DNA from: Thermofilaceae archaeon
GTDB taxonomy: Archaea > Thermoproteota > Thermoprotei > Thermofilales > Thermofilaceae
Direction of reading: 5' to 3'
Length of the DNA: 64,000 nt
Assembly: GCA_025057995.1 (NCBI GenBank)
Contig: JANXEW010000003.1
Coordinates: 1-64,000, forward strand
Below the pieces are notes generated by a model. That model did no database searches, was not told the origin of the DNA, and saw nothing but the letters and a program-made list of their open reading frames with translations. A program made the translations under genes and the position numbers. This document shows, piece after piece, positions 1 through 8,412 of the stretch. Numbering within the stretch: the stretch's first letter is position 1; each line of letters opens with the position of its first letter.

Positions 1-1
1 G

Positions 2-976
2 GCTGGCTTCAGCTTCGACTGGGTTACGGGGAGGGTTCCAGACATCTTTGAGCCTAGGTTTGAAGAGTACGCTAAGGGCGTAGCGGCTCAAAAGTGTGCG
101 CCTAGGGCGCGCGACCCTCTTCTCGTCGGTTACTTCTTGGACAACGAGCTTAGGTGGGGTCCCGACTGGCGTTCTCCTAAACATCTCCTCGACGAGTTCT
201 TAAGGCTTCCAAGCGATGCCCCGGGGAAGAGGGTGGCGGTGGAAGTTCTTCTCGAGGCTTTTGGCGGGGATTTGGAGAGGCTTGGTCGCGAGCTTGGGAT
301 GGAGTTGCGTAACGTCGGGGATCTCCTCCGTTACGCTGGTGACCTGCCTTCGGGCGGTGGCTTTGACGTTGCCCGTAGCTTGTTTCTACGTAGGTTTGCT
401 GAGCGTTACTTTAGCGTAGCTGTCGGCGCCATTAGAAGTTATGATGTTAACCACTTGGTTCTCGGCGTAAGGTTTGCCGGTCAACCGCCTCGGGAGGTGC
501 TTGAGGTAGCTGGCAGGTATGTCGACGTGGTTACTGTCAACTATTACACTTACGGGGCTCATGAGCCGCCGGTTGACGTGCTCCGCTGGTTTCACTCGGT
601 TACCGGTAAGCCCGTGATGGTGACGGAGTTTTCGTATAAGGCGATGGACTCTGGGCTTCCGAATACGAGGGGGGCTGGTCAACCTGTGCGCGACCAGCGG
701 GAGAGAGCGTACTTGACGGCTAGGTACGTGGTGAAGGTGGTGGAGCTCCCCTTCGTCGTCGGGTACCATTGGTTCCAGTACACGGATCAGCCTGCCCAAG
801 GGAGGTTTGATGGGGAGAACAGTAACTTCGGGTTGGTGAAGATAGATGATGAGCCTTGGGATCTTCTTACTCGCGTCTTCACGCTGGTGAACACGCGGGC
901 TGAAGAGGTTCACGCGGGCTTAGTGAAAGCCGACGAAGTGCTCAACCAGGTGGTAGAACTCGTAAAGGAAGGGTAG
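2..976 (+). CDS. Clan GH-A-like glycoside hydrolase (agarase/beta-galactosidase-like), 5' end outside window
   Basis: The reading frame is open from base 2 with no start, so the N-terminus lies upstream of the window. The protein looks like the C-terminal two thirds of a TIM-barrel glycosidase. A DNE motif (about bases 140-150) fits the acid/base glutamate after strand 4, and VMVTEFSYKA (about 616-645) fits the nucleophile glutamate on strand 7. The late segment with GYHWFQYTDQP and FGLVKIDDEPW is typical of agarase-like or GH42/GH50-like enzymes. No membrane segment is visible in the part present. It stands at the edge of a surface-polysaccharide locus, which suggests trimming or salvage of extracellular glycans. 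The substrate cannot be read from sequence. Family confidence is moderate and the fold is fairly clear. Confidence 0.7.
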   Translation, partial: AGFSFDWVTGRVPDIFEPRFEEYAKGVAAQKCAPRARDPLLVGYFLDNELRWGPDWRSPKHLLDEFLRLPSDAPGKRVAVEVLLEAFGGDLERLGRELGMELRNVGDLLRYAGDLPSGGGFDVARSLFLRRFAERYFSVAVGAIRSYDVNHLVLGVRFAGQPPREVLEVAGRYVDVVTVNYYTYGAHEPPVDVLRWFHSVTGKPVMVTEFSYKAMDSGLPNTRGAGQPVRDQRERAYLTARYVVKVVELPFVVGYHWFQYTDQPAQGRFDGENSNFGLVKIDDEPWDLLTRVFTLVNTRAEEVHAGLVKADEVLNQVVELVKEG

Positions 977-1153
977 TACAGCCTAAGAATAGCTACTTCA
1001 TTTACCCTATAGGAAAGCGGTCGGCTTAAAGGGGGTCTCCATTTACTTGAGCGTTTTTCAATTGGGCGCTTTTCCCTCTCTGTCTTGTGGGTTTGAAGTG
1101 TTTCGGCTGTAGTTTGCGACGGAACTTTTTATTGTAGCTTGTTTTAGGGGCTT

Positions 1154-2713
1154 GTGGGTGATCGAGACGCGTTGACTGTTGCTGCGGCTGAGAGCGTTGC
1201 GAGCGCTTTTTCGCTGTTCGGCGGGCAGGTTTTGGCGACTTTTATAGCTGGTTTGTCTTCGATAGTTTTAGCGAGGCTGTTGGGTCCTGAAGGGTACGGT
1301 AGGTACTCTCTCTCGACTACTGTAGCTAGTTTCCTGATGCTTTTGACGAACTTTGGAGTGCATGCAGCTCTCACTAGGGAGGCTTCGAAGCTGGTGGCGA
1401 AAGGTAGTCTACAGGCTTTTTCCCCTCTCGTGGGCGTAGCGCTCCGTTTTAGTCTGATTACTTCGTTCCTCGCTTCGACTGTAGGCTTCCTGTTTTCTAG
1501 TGCCCTTTCCTTACTTCTTTTGAATAGGCTTGAGCTGGTGCACTTAGTGCGTTTGGCGCTCCCGTTGGTTATCATAGATCCGTTGTTTAACCTTGTTTAC
1601 GCGTCGCTTCTAGGCTTGGGTGACGCTAAGGCTTTAGCTTTGATGCCTATCGTACGGGATTTTTCTAGGGGTGTGTTGTCGCCTCTGCTTGCGTTAGGAT
1701 CGGGTTGTGAAGGCGCTGTCACGGGTCTTGTAGTCGGCCACGCGTTAGCGGCTGTCGCAGGCTTTATTCTCCTTTGGAGGAGGGTTGGAGGTTTAGGTTT
1801 TGCGCGTTGGGGTGACTTGAAGCCTCTCCTCAGGTACGGGTTGCCGCTTCACGTTTCTACGGTTTTGAGCACTGGTTTGATGGTCTACCAGAATTCTCTC
1901 CTAGCATGGTTTGCTACTGACGAGGAGGTGGGGAACTTGAAGATCGCCGGGAACTTCTACGCTCTTCTTCAGCTTGTTTCGTTGCCTATAACTTCGGCCC
2001 TCTTCCCAGCTTTCTCTAAGTTGGAGAAGGAGGAGTCGGGGAGGGCTTTCAAGTTTGCTGTAAAGTACTCGGCATTACTGCTTGCTCCAGCTGGAGCGTA
2101 CGCTTGCGTAATGTCTAGGGACCTTGTTCGCTTGATATACGGCGACGCGTACCGTTTGGCTCCAGTATACTTTTCCATTCAAGCTGTGAGCTTCTTGTGG
2201 AGTGGTTTGGGGACGGCGGTGTTGGGTAGCTTCTTGCAGGGGATCGGGGAGTCAAAGGTTGTTTTCGAAGCGATGCTGGTTTACGCTTCAGCCTTCGTCC
2301 CGTTATCTCTTTCTCTCGCGTTAGTCGCTGGCGTCTACGGCGTTCTGGTTGCTACTCTCGCTTCAAACTTGGCTTTCACTCTCTTCAGTCTACGTGAAGC
2401 GTTGAAGCGGGGTGTTAGCCTCGACTGGAGTTTAGCGTTGAGAGTTTGTCTAGCCTCTATTCTAGCTGTCGCAATGGCAGGAGCCTTGAGTTTGATCAGT
2501 TCCCGCTACGTCGTTAGGCTAGCTTTCTCTATGGCCGGCTTCTTATTCGCTTACGGTTTGCTTGCGCCCTCGACGGGGTGTCTCAACCTCGACGATTTGA
2601 AGCAGTTGGAGTTTCTGCTCGGGAAAACTCCCATAGGCTCGATCGTGAAACCCATCCTGAGTATTGAGAAAGCCGTAGTGGGTATGTTGTCTAGGTACGG
2701 AGGGAAAGCTTAA
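1154..2713 (+). CDS. Polysaccharide flippase, MATE/MOP superfamily (Wzx-like)
   Basis: A 519-residue polytopic membrane protein with about 12-14 hydrophobic helices spread over its whole length. The N-terminus carries the typical flippase segment FGGQVLATFIAGLSS followed by LARLLGPEGYGRYSLS (residues about 22-55), seen in O-antigen/teichoic-acid exporters (RfbX/Wzx). It would flip lipid-linked oligosaccharides across the cytoplasmic membrane for glycan or glycoprotein assembly. The start is GTG at 1154. A T-rich TATA-like element lies near 1124-1131, about 26 bp upstream, so the mRNA is probably leaderless. The neighbours are a glycosidase upstream and a sugar aminotransferase downstream on the opposite strand, which fits surface glycan assembly. 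Confidence 0.85.
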   Translation: MGDRDALTVAAAESVASAFSLFGGQVLATFIAGLSSIVLARLLGPEGYGRYSLSTTVASFLMLLTNFGVHAALTREASKLVAKGSLQAFSPLVGVALRFSLITSFLASTVGFLFSSALSLLLLNRLELVHLVRLALPLVIIDPLFNLVYASLLGLGDAKALALMPIVRDFSRGVLSPLLALGSGCEGAVTGLVVGHALAAVAGFILLWRRVGGLGFARWGDLKPLLRYGLPLHVSTVLSTGLMVYQNSLLAWFATDEEVGNLKIAGNFYALLQLVSLPITSALFPAFSKLEKEESGRAFKFAVKYSALLLAPAGAYACVMSRDLVRLIYGDAYRLAPVYFSIQAVSFLWSGLGTAVLGSFLQGIGESKVVFEAMLVYASAFVPLSLSLALVAGVYGVLVATLASNLAFTLFSLREALKRGVSLDWSLALRVCLASILAVAMAGALSLISSRYVVRLAFSMAGFLFAYGLLAPSTGCLNLDDLKQLEFLLGKTPIGSIVKPILSIEKAVVGMLSRYGGKA

Positions 2714-2762
2714 TCGCCAACTGTCTTGTTTCTACCGTCTTGAAAAGTACAAAGGTCTTAAG

Positions 2763-3872
2763 CTACGATCGTGCAGCTTCCTCGATGCTTTGGATTACGT
2801 AACGTAACTGTTCTGGAGTGAGCGCAGGGTGGACTGGGAGGCTTAGGACCTTTCTGCTCGCTTCAACGGCGTTGGGGCATATGTCTTGCGGGTAGCCTAA
2901 CTTCTGGTAGAGTGGTTGCTGGAAGACTGGTATCGGGTAGTGGACGGCTGTCCCCACGCCCTTGCTTCCTAGGAACTCCCTTAAGCGGTCCCGTGGGAGA
3001 GGGAAGTCGTCTTCAACTCGTACTACGTACTGGTGGTATACGTGCTTGGCGCGAGGGTCTTCGTAAGGGGGTGTGAGGCCGTGGAGCTTAGATAGGTTCT
3101 CTGTTAACGTTCTAGCGTTTCTCCTTCTTAACTCGTTGAAGTAGTCGAGTTTTCTCAGTTGGACGCGCCCTATCGCAGCTTGTAGGCTCGTCATCCTCAA
3201 GTTGTAGCCGAGTTCGACGTGGAAGTATTTTTCAGCTTGCCCGTGGTCGCGCAACAGTTTGACTCTTTCAGCTACCAGTCTGTCGTTTGTCGTCACCATG
3301 CCGCCCTCCCCCGTCGTCATATTCTTCGTAGCGTAGAAGCTGAAGATGGCGGCGTCGCCGAGGGCTCCAGCTTTCCTCCCTTCGAACTCGGCTCCGTGGG
3401 CTTGGGCGGCGTCCTCTAGTAAGAGGAGCTTGTGGTCTTGAGCTATCTCCTTCAGAGCTCTCATGTCGGCAGGCTGCCCGTAGAGGTGGACGACTAGGAT
3501 CGCCTTGGTGCGTTGGGTTATCGCGTCAGCTACGCTCGCGGGGTCTATGTTGAACGTTCGCGGGTCTATGTCGGCGAACACTGGTTTCGCGCCTTGGAGT
3601 AGGATCGCGTTGGCCGTAGCTATGAACGTCAGGGGGGTTGTAACCACTTCGTCGCCGGGACCTATCTTGTACGCCTTGAGTAACAAGTCGAGGGCAGAGG
3701 TGCCGTTCATTACCGCGACAGCGTGTTCTACGCCTACGTACTCTGCGAACTCTTTTTCGAAGGCTTCGACTTCTGGACCGTGCGCCAGTATACCGCTTTC
3801 TAGAACTTTTTTCAAGGCTTCTAACTCTTCTTCATCGGTCAGGGGTTTAGCTATTGGAACCTTCAAGTTCAA
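2763..3872 (-). CDS. DegT/DnrJ/EryC1/StrS family sugar aminotransferase
   Basis: A PLP-dependent fold-type I aminotransferase of 369 residues, the normal family length. Family marks in order: PLTFIATANAI, LLLEDAAQAHGAEF (Asp contacting the PLP ring nitrogen), SFYATKNMTTGEGGMV containing the Schiff-base lysine (about residue 184), and HVYHQYVVR. These enzymes transfer an amino group to a 4-keto or 3-keto nucleotide sugar. The likely start is TTG at 3872, preceded on the minus strand by a G-rich Shine-Dalgarno-like run about four bases away. With the flippase and UDP-sugar dehydrogenase nearby it probably makes an amino-sugar building block for the surface glycan. The exact sugar is unknown. 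Confidence 0.9.
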   Translation of the reverse strand: MNLKVPIAKPLTDEEELEALKKVLESGILAHGPEVEAFEKEFAEYVGVEHAVAVMNGTSALDLLLKAYKIGPGDEVVTTPLTFIATANAILLQGAKPVFADIDPRTFNIDPASVADAITQRTKAILVVHLYGQPADMRALKEIAQDHKLLLLEDAAQAHGAEFEGRKAGALGDAAIFSFYATKNMTTGEGGMVTTNDRLVAERVKLLRDHGQAEKYFHVELGYNLRMTSLQAAIGRVQLRKLDYFNELRRRNARTLTENLSKLHGLTPPYEDPRAKHVYHQYVVRVEDDFPLPRDRLREFLGSKGVGTAVHYPIPVFQQPLYQKLGYPQDICPNAVEASRKVLSLPVHPALTPEQLRYVIQSIEEAARS

Positions 3873-4012
3873 CCCCCTGGCTACTAGGATGTGGGGTATA
3901 TACGTGCTACCCCAGCCGTGTTTTCTACGGTGGGCTCTGCGCCCGATGCTTGCTTTATATTTCTCGCGTAAGGTAAATTAGCATCCCTGCCTCTTCATAG
4001 GTGGGGTGTGTG

Positions 4013-4666
4013 ATGGAGTCTTCTCCTCAACAGCCGAGCTCTCTCTCGTTCGTCTACTTTGGAGGTGCGTGCATAGTGGTTGAAGTTCAAGGCTATAGCC
4101 TCGTGTTCGACCCGGCTGACCACATGACTGACAGCGACATAACGGCGTTGACTGGTTCAGTTATAACGTTTTTTACGCACTACCTTGACGACCACTTTCA
4201 CGAGAGGACTGCTATGAAGCTGGTTGAGATGAAGAGTTCGCTTATAGTGGGGACTGAAGAAGTGTACAAGGCTTTAGTCAACTTTGCGCCTTCGACGAAG
4301 TTGCTGGAGTTGAAGCCGAGGAGAGGTTTCAGGGCTGGACCGTTGAGGATCTACGCTTTAGAGGGTAGACACGATGTACCTACAAACCTTTATTACGTGA
4401 CTTGGGGGCCTTCGCTGCTCTTCGCCGGGGACACGGGCTACGTGGACCTCTCTAAACTGAAAGCTGATCTAGCGTTCCTGCCGGCGGGGGGGTCTCTCTT
4501 CTCTAACCCTCAAGACTCTATGCGGATGGCGATGGACGTGGGAGCTCGGTACGTCGTCCCTATCCACTGTGAGCACGGTGAAGCTAGGAGGCTGGCTGAA
4601 TTGCTTGAAGGTAGGGTAACGGTGTTGTTACCAGCCTTGAGGATGACTTACAAGTTGAGTCTCTAG
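4013..4666 (+). CDS. Metallo-beta-lactamase-fold hydrolase (UlaG/UPF0173-like)
   Basis: A small MBL-fold protein. It opens with FVYFGGACIVVEVQGYSLVFDP, the usual first strand pair of UlaG-like hydrolases. The metal motif is THYLDDHFH, a variant of HxHxDH in which the first histidine pair is altered (H-Y-L-D-D-H). Later ligands are visible in GRHDVP, FAGDTGY and PIHCEHGE. The frame is open from GTG 4001, but ATG 4013 follows a GGTGGGG Shine-Dalgarno-like run and gives the family-typical N-terminus. A TATA box (tttatat) ends at about 3960. The substrate is unknown. UlaG relatives act on lactones or phosphodiesters, but that cannot be transferred here with confidence. Confidence 0.75.
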   Translation: MESSPQQPSSLSFVYFGGACIVVEVQGYSLVFDPADHMTDSDITALTGSVITFFTHYLDDHFHERTAMKLVEMKSSLIVGTEEVYKALVNFAPSTKLLELKPRRGFRAGPLRIYALEGRHDVPTNLYYVTWGPSLLFAGDTGYVDLSKLKADLAFLPAGGSLFSNPQDSMRMAMDVGARYVVPIHCEHGEARRLAELLEGRVTVLLPALRMTYKLSL

Positions 4667-4702
4667 CGGAAGGGATATAGGTAGTCGATCCTCGTTCTAA
4701 GC

Positions 4703-5506
4703 GTGCGCTTAAGGAGGTTCTTCAAGGGGATCGCTCTAGCTTTAACCGGCGCCCTCCTGTTAACGGTTTTCGCGCTTATAGTGGTCCTAGTATTTACGCC
4801 GCCTCCCCCTCAACAGTCTCGAAGGAGCGCGTTGATCATCGACTCCCTGTACGAGTGGATGCCTAACGAGGATGTAATCAAATACATGGTTGACGCTTTG
4901 AGTAAAGTCGGTTACGAGGTGACTGTAATTAAAGGTAGGCAAGCAGATGTGGCCGCGTTCAGCAACTTGTCTCTCTACGATCTAGTGGTAATCAGGTGTC
5001 ACGGCGCTTACTTAAGCCCGGGCGAATCTTTGGGCGGAAGAGTGCTCTCCGACTACGCTCCCGTAGTTTTCACGGGTGAAATCTTTAGCGAATGTTTGCC
5101 TTTCTCCTGTAAGTACTATCTAGAAAGGTTGAGGGAAGAGGTTATACGCGGGGATTTCCAAGTTGGCGAGTCGACGGTATCGGTCTTCGCCCTCACGCCA
5201 GTCTTCTTCGAGGACATGGGTGGAAACTTCAGGAAGGGGTCTGTAGTGATAGTCGCGTCATGCTACGGTCTCTCCGGTAGGACGTTGGCGGATGTTCTGA
5301 TACGTAAGGGCGTATCCTTCTACATATCGTGGGATTGGAAAGTGTCGCCTCACCACATGGATGAGAGCCTCAAGATGCTCGTAGAAGAAGCTTTAGTCAA
5401 GGGGAGAGGGTGGGTGGAGGCTGTTGAGGTGACAGCCGGGATCTTAGGCCCCGACCCGCTCGGTGGTGGGAAGTTAAAAATCGTAGCTGGAGGGGAGGGC
5501 GGGTGA
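4703..5506 (+). CDS. Membrane-anchored caspase-fold (clan CD / CHAT-like) protein, putative cysteine peptidase
   Basis: No close family is recognised by name. Residues 8-33 are a single hydrophobic segment after a basic N-terminus, then a proline run (PPPPQQ), so the body of the protein is probably outside the cell, tethered by a signal anchor. The soluble part has the two clan CD hallmarks. A hydrophobic strand ends in a histidine-glycine (LVVIRCHGAY, His about residue 99). A later hydrophobic strand ends in a cysteine (VVIVASCYGLSG, Cys about residue 188). A CHAT-like stretch follows: LADVLIRKGVSFYISW, a loop, then a helix in the position of the caspase-family C-terminal helices. The stop overlaps the next gene, a UDP-sugar dehydrogenase, by four bases, so the two are probably co-translated. 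Fold inference is moderate; peptidase activity is untested. Confidence 0.55.
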   Translation: MRLRRFFKGIALALTGALLLTVFALIVVLVFTPPPPQQSRRSALIIDSLYEWMPNEDVIKYMVDALSKVGYEVTVIKGRQADVAAFSNLSLYDLVVIRCHGAYLSPGESLGGRVLSDYAPVVFTGEIFSECLPFSCKYYLERLREEVIRGDFQVGESTVSVFALTPVFFEDMGGNFRKGSVVIVASCYGLSGRTLADVLIRKGVSFYISWDWKVSPHHMDESLKMLVEEALVKGRGWVEAVEVTAGILGPDPLGGGKLKIVAGGEGG

Positions 5507-6864
5507 GGCGTGTGAGCGGTAACGGTAGGATGGAGAGGGTTGCGGTGTACGGGTTAGGCTACGTTGGTAAAGCTGTAGCTGCTGTCTTTCTTCGGGCAGG
5601 CTTCCACGTTGTAGGCGTAGATGTCTCTAGTAGCAAGATTATGGAGTTGAATTCTGGAGTTGTAAAGTACGCTGAGGAGGAGGTTAGGGAAGCTATTAAC
5701 AAGGGTTTGAGGGAGGGTAGGTTTAAAGCGACAGCTGACGGAGTTGAAGCTTCTCGCGAGTGTGGAGTTAAGATAGTTACCGTACCGGTGCATTTAAAGT
5801 CGAGTGGCGAACCTGATTTTTCCAGCCTCGCATCCGCAGTTGAAGCGGTCGGCTTTGGAGCGGAAGAGGGGGATCTCGTAGTGGTTGAATCGTCGGTTCC
5901 GCCTGGCACGACTTTGAACGTAGTCAAGCCGAAGCTGGAGGAGGCTAGCGGTTTGAGAGTTGAAGAGGAGGTTCTTCTAGCTTACAGCCCGGAGAGAGTG
6001 TACGTGGGGAGAGCTGTTAAAGACATAGAGGAAAGGTACCCGAAGGTTGTCGCGGGGGTTGGACCTAAGAGCGCTGAGGCGGCTGCGCTCCTATACGGTA
6101 AGCTGGCTAGGAGGGGTGTGCTCTTGATGAGTAGTCCTACGGCAGCTGAGCTGGAGAAGTTGTTTGAAGGGGTTTATAGGGACGTGAACATAGCTTTAGC
6201 TAACGAGTTGGCGATGCTAGCCTCAGCTATGGGCGTAGATTACGCGGAAGTTAGGGAGGCTGCTAACTCTCAACCTTTCTGTCATCTCCACGCTCCGGGC
6301 GTAGGGGTGGGCGGGTACTGTATCCCAGTGTACCCTCGCTTCGTCCTGTATTCTGCTTCTAGGATGGGGTTGAAGTTGCCTCTTACTGAGCTAGCTCGTC
6401 GTGTGAACTTATCCATGCCCGGGTTTACGTCAGATCTCGTGGAGACGGTTGTCGAAAGGATGGGGGTCGTGGAACCGAAGGTCGCTGTGCTCGGGTTGGC
6501 TTTTAGGGGAGGGGTCGACGACACGAGGTTTTCACCTACGTACGATCTCGTAGACCACCTCTTGAAGAAAGGCTTCGAGGACTTAATCGTTCACGACCCT
6601 TATGTCGAGCGGGACGTTAAGCTCGAGGAGCTTGGGGTTAAGCTCACTGGAGATCTCGGGGAAGCGTTGGAGGGGAGGGATGTCGTCGTGTTAGCGACGG
6701 ATCACCCGGAGTATGCTCAGCTTACCCTTCAAGAACTGTTGAACCTTTCTGGTGGAAGTCGTTTGGGCGTTGTAGACGGGAGGCTCTTGATTAGAGACTG
6801 GCGTAACCCTCCCTTCGGCGTAGTCTACGCGGCAGTTGGGCGCCCTCTAGTAGCGCGCCTTTAA
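5503..6864 (+). CDS. Nucleotide-sugar dehydrogenase (UDP-glucose/GDP-mannose dehydrogenase family, UDP-ManNAcA-dehydrogenase-like)
   Basis: An NAD-dependent four-electron oxidase that turns a UDP-sugar into a UDP-uronic acid. The Rossmann motif VAVYGLGYVGKAVA is near the N-terminus, followed by ESSVPPGTT. The central dimer region contains AAELEKLFEGVYRDVNIALANE, and the catalytic cysteine is in GVGVGGYCIPVYPRF (about residue 273). The C-terminal domain has VAVLGLAFRGGVDDTRFSP. At 453 residues it is standard length. GTG 5503 overlaps the previous stop and follows a strong GGAGGGGAGG run; ATG 5530 is the alternative and begins exactly at the Rossmann strand. It would supply uronic acids for the surface glycan encoded around it. 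Confidence 0.9.
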   Translation: MRRVSGNGRMERVAVYGLGYVGKAVAAVFLRAGFHVVGVDVSSSKIMELNSGVVKYAEEEVREAINKGLREGRFKATADGVEASRECGVKIVTVPVHLKSSGEPDFSSLASAVEAVGFGAEEGDLVVVESSVPPGTTLNVVKPKLEEASGLRVEEEVLLAYSPERVYVGRAVKDIEERYPKVVAGVGPKSAEAAALLYGKLARRGVLLMSSPTAAELEKLFEGVYRDVNIALANELAMLASAMGVDYAEVREAANSQPFCHLHAPGVGVGGYCIPVYPRFVLYSASRMGLKLPLTELARRVNLSMPGFTSDLVETVVERMGVVEPKVAVLGLAFRGGVDDTRFSPTYDLVDHLLKKGFEDLIVHDPYVERDVKLEELGVKLTGDLGEALEGRDVVVLATDHPEYAQLTLQELLNLSGGSRLGVVDGRLLIRDWRNPPFGVVYAAVGRPLVARL

Positions 6865-7238
6865 GTCGGTTTCGGGATCCACCCTTTGAATTCGACTATG
6901 CCGAGGTTCTTGGCTGCTTCAAGAGCCCATCCGGCTAGGATCTCGGCTATCTTCTTTTGCGCTTCTTCGCGGCTTAACTGTATGCCTAAGCTTTGGTAAG
7001 CTTCTTCAGCAACTTCCGCGTTCACCCGTGCTATGAGCTTCCTCGCTAACTCGTTTCTTAGTTCGATGAGGGAGAGCCTACCGATGCGTTTGACTCTTTC
7101 CTCGATTTCTTCAAGTTCTTCGGCGCTTATCGATACCTCCTCTAACCCTTTCCCTCTGGCTTTCTCCCAGTACCTGTAGAGTGGCTCGTAGTTTCCGACT
7201 ACGCTACCGTTTGCTAGAAAGGGTTTTCTCTCCGTCAC
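6861..7238 (-). CDS. Small helical protein of unknown function
   Basis: A 125-residue soluble protein rich in Glu, Lys, Ala and Leu, predicted here to be almost entirely helical with heptad-like stretches (about residues 35-60 and 70-110). The C-terminus ends in a short aromatic and proline tail (EFKGWIPKP). I do not recognise a family or catalytic motif. Its stop codon overlaps the stop of the convergent UDP-sugar dehydrogenase by three bases, which argues for a tightly packed real gene. The start is GTG at 7238. Coding-like amino-acid composition and good fit to the gap support it. Confidence 0.6.
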   Translation of the reverse strand: MTERKPFLANGSVVGNYEPLYRYWEKARGKGLEEVSISAEELEEIEERVKRIGRLSLIELRNELARKLIARVNAEVAEEAYQSLGIQLSREEAQKKIAEILAGWALEAAKNLGIVEFKGWIPKPT

Positions 7239-7314
7239 ATTTCCCCATGTTTACGAGGGGAAATAGGCGTTTCCTTGATCACACTTAATAACCGATCGAT
7301 TGAAAGGGTCGGTA

Positions 7315-8412
7315 GTGGCGAATTTAAACAGTAAAGCGAGTTACATGCTCGCTTTAACTGTAGGCTTGCTTCTCGTTATACTAGCTCTCGCCTTAAGCGA
7401 CCCTGTAGCCGTCGCCGTGCGCGTCGCTGGAGTCAACCCCATCTACCTAGCGTTAGCTTGCCTGCTCGATCTCGTGGCTATAATCTTCTACGCTCTAGCT
7501 TGGGTTGCGACAGCTAGAGCGCTCGGAGTTGATGTAAGCGTCTCAGACGGCTTCGTAGGCTCCGTGCTCGGCTTGATGGCGGACAAAGTGGTCGCATCGG
7601 CTTCGATCTCTGGGGAGATCGTACGCCTCCTCTACGTGAAACAGAAGAGGAGCAACGTGAGCTACGCTGGGCTGTTGGCGACGATAATGGTCCACCGTTT
7701 CCTCTATAACGTGGCTTTCATAGCGATCCTGTTGTTCGCTCTAATGGATTTAGCGCGTACTTCTCCTCTCTCGCCTTCTCTTTTGAGCGTGTCGCTGCTC
7801 GCTGCAACTGGAACTTTTGCGACCTCGTACCTTTTGGTTAAGCCTGAGAGCATCAAGGGTGTAGCGTGCGCCTTGGTCAAGAGGTTTGAAGGCTTGGTTC
7901 AACGTTTCACGGCTGGTAGACTAGACCTTGTAGCTAGGACTGGTGAGTTTATCGACAACGTGTCCGTCTCCGTAAAAAACGCTTGGAAGAGGAAGGGTTT
8001 AATGATCTTGGCTGCTCTCTTGATGGTTCTCCAGTGGTCAGCGGGAGCCGTCGAGCTAGGTGCCCTTTTCTCGTCGATAAATTACAGCGTCAGCTTGTGG
8101 ATCCTTTTAATCGTGTTCCCTCTCCACTGTTATTTTACAGCGCTTCCCGTCGGGATTCCGGCAGCGTTGGGCGTGACTGAAGTTGGGACCTTGTTGTTGC
8201 TCACGGCTTTCGGCGTCGAGAAGTCGGCTGCCATGGCTGTAACTGTCCTCACGAGGCTGGTTGAAGTCTGGTTTGAGCTAGCGCTAGGCTTGCTCGTCGC
8301 AGCTGTAACAGGGGTTCTGCAACAGGGCTACAGGGTTTACGAGTGGGTACGTGAAGCCGCTCTCCACGGTGTCGTTCATCACGTAGGTGTGAAAGGTGTC
8401 GAGAGAAGTTGA
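7315..8412 (+). CDS. UPF0104 / lysylphosphatidylglycerol synthase TM-region-like membrane protein
   Basis: A polytopic membrane protein with about 8 hydrophobic segments. The features GEIVRLLYVKQK (about residue 104, the conserved GE..R.. motif of this family) and PVGIPAALGVTEVGTLLLLTAFGV near the C-terminus are typical of the UPF0104/AglD2-like domain. In archaea such proteins often lie with glycosyltransferases and are thought to act in lipid-linked glycan or lipid flipping; that is family knowledge, not shown here. A frame extension to TTG 7300 exists. I prefer GTG 7315 because the TATA-like cttaataa (7284-7291) lies about 26 bp upstream, consistent with a leaderless message. It overlaps the next gene by 17 bp. 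Confidence 0.8.
   Translation: MANLNSKASYMLALTVGLLLVILALALSDPVAVAVRVAGVNPIYLALACLLDLVAIIFYALAWVATARALGVDVSVSDGFVGSVLGLMADKVVASASISGEIVRLLYVKQKRSNVSYAGLLATIMVHRFLYNVAFIAILLFALMDLARTSPLSPSLLSVSLLAATGTFATSYLLVKPESIKGVACALVKRFEGLVQRFTAGRLDLVARTGEFIDNVSVSVKNAWKRKGLMILAALLMVLQWSAGAVELGALFSSINYSVSLWILLIVFPLHCYFTALPVGIPAALGVTEVGTLLLLTAFGVEKSAAMAVTVLTRLVEVWFELALGLLVAAVTGVLQQGYRVYEWVREAALHGVVHHVGVKGVERS

Noticed and set aside
386-913. Open frame of 175 codons on the minus strand
   Set aside because: Antisense to the glycosidase, whose catalytic motifs are clear.
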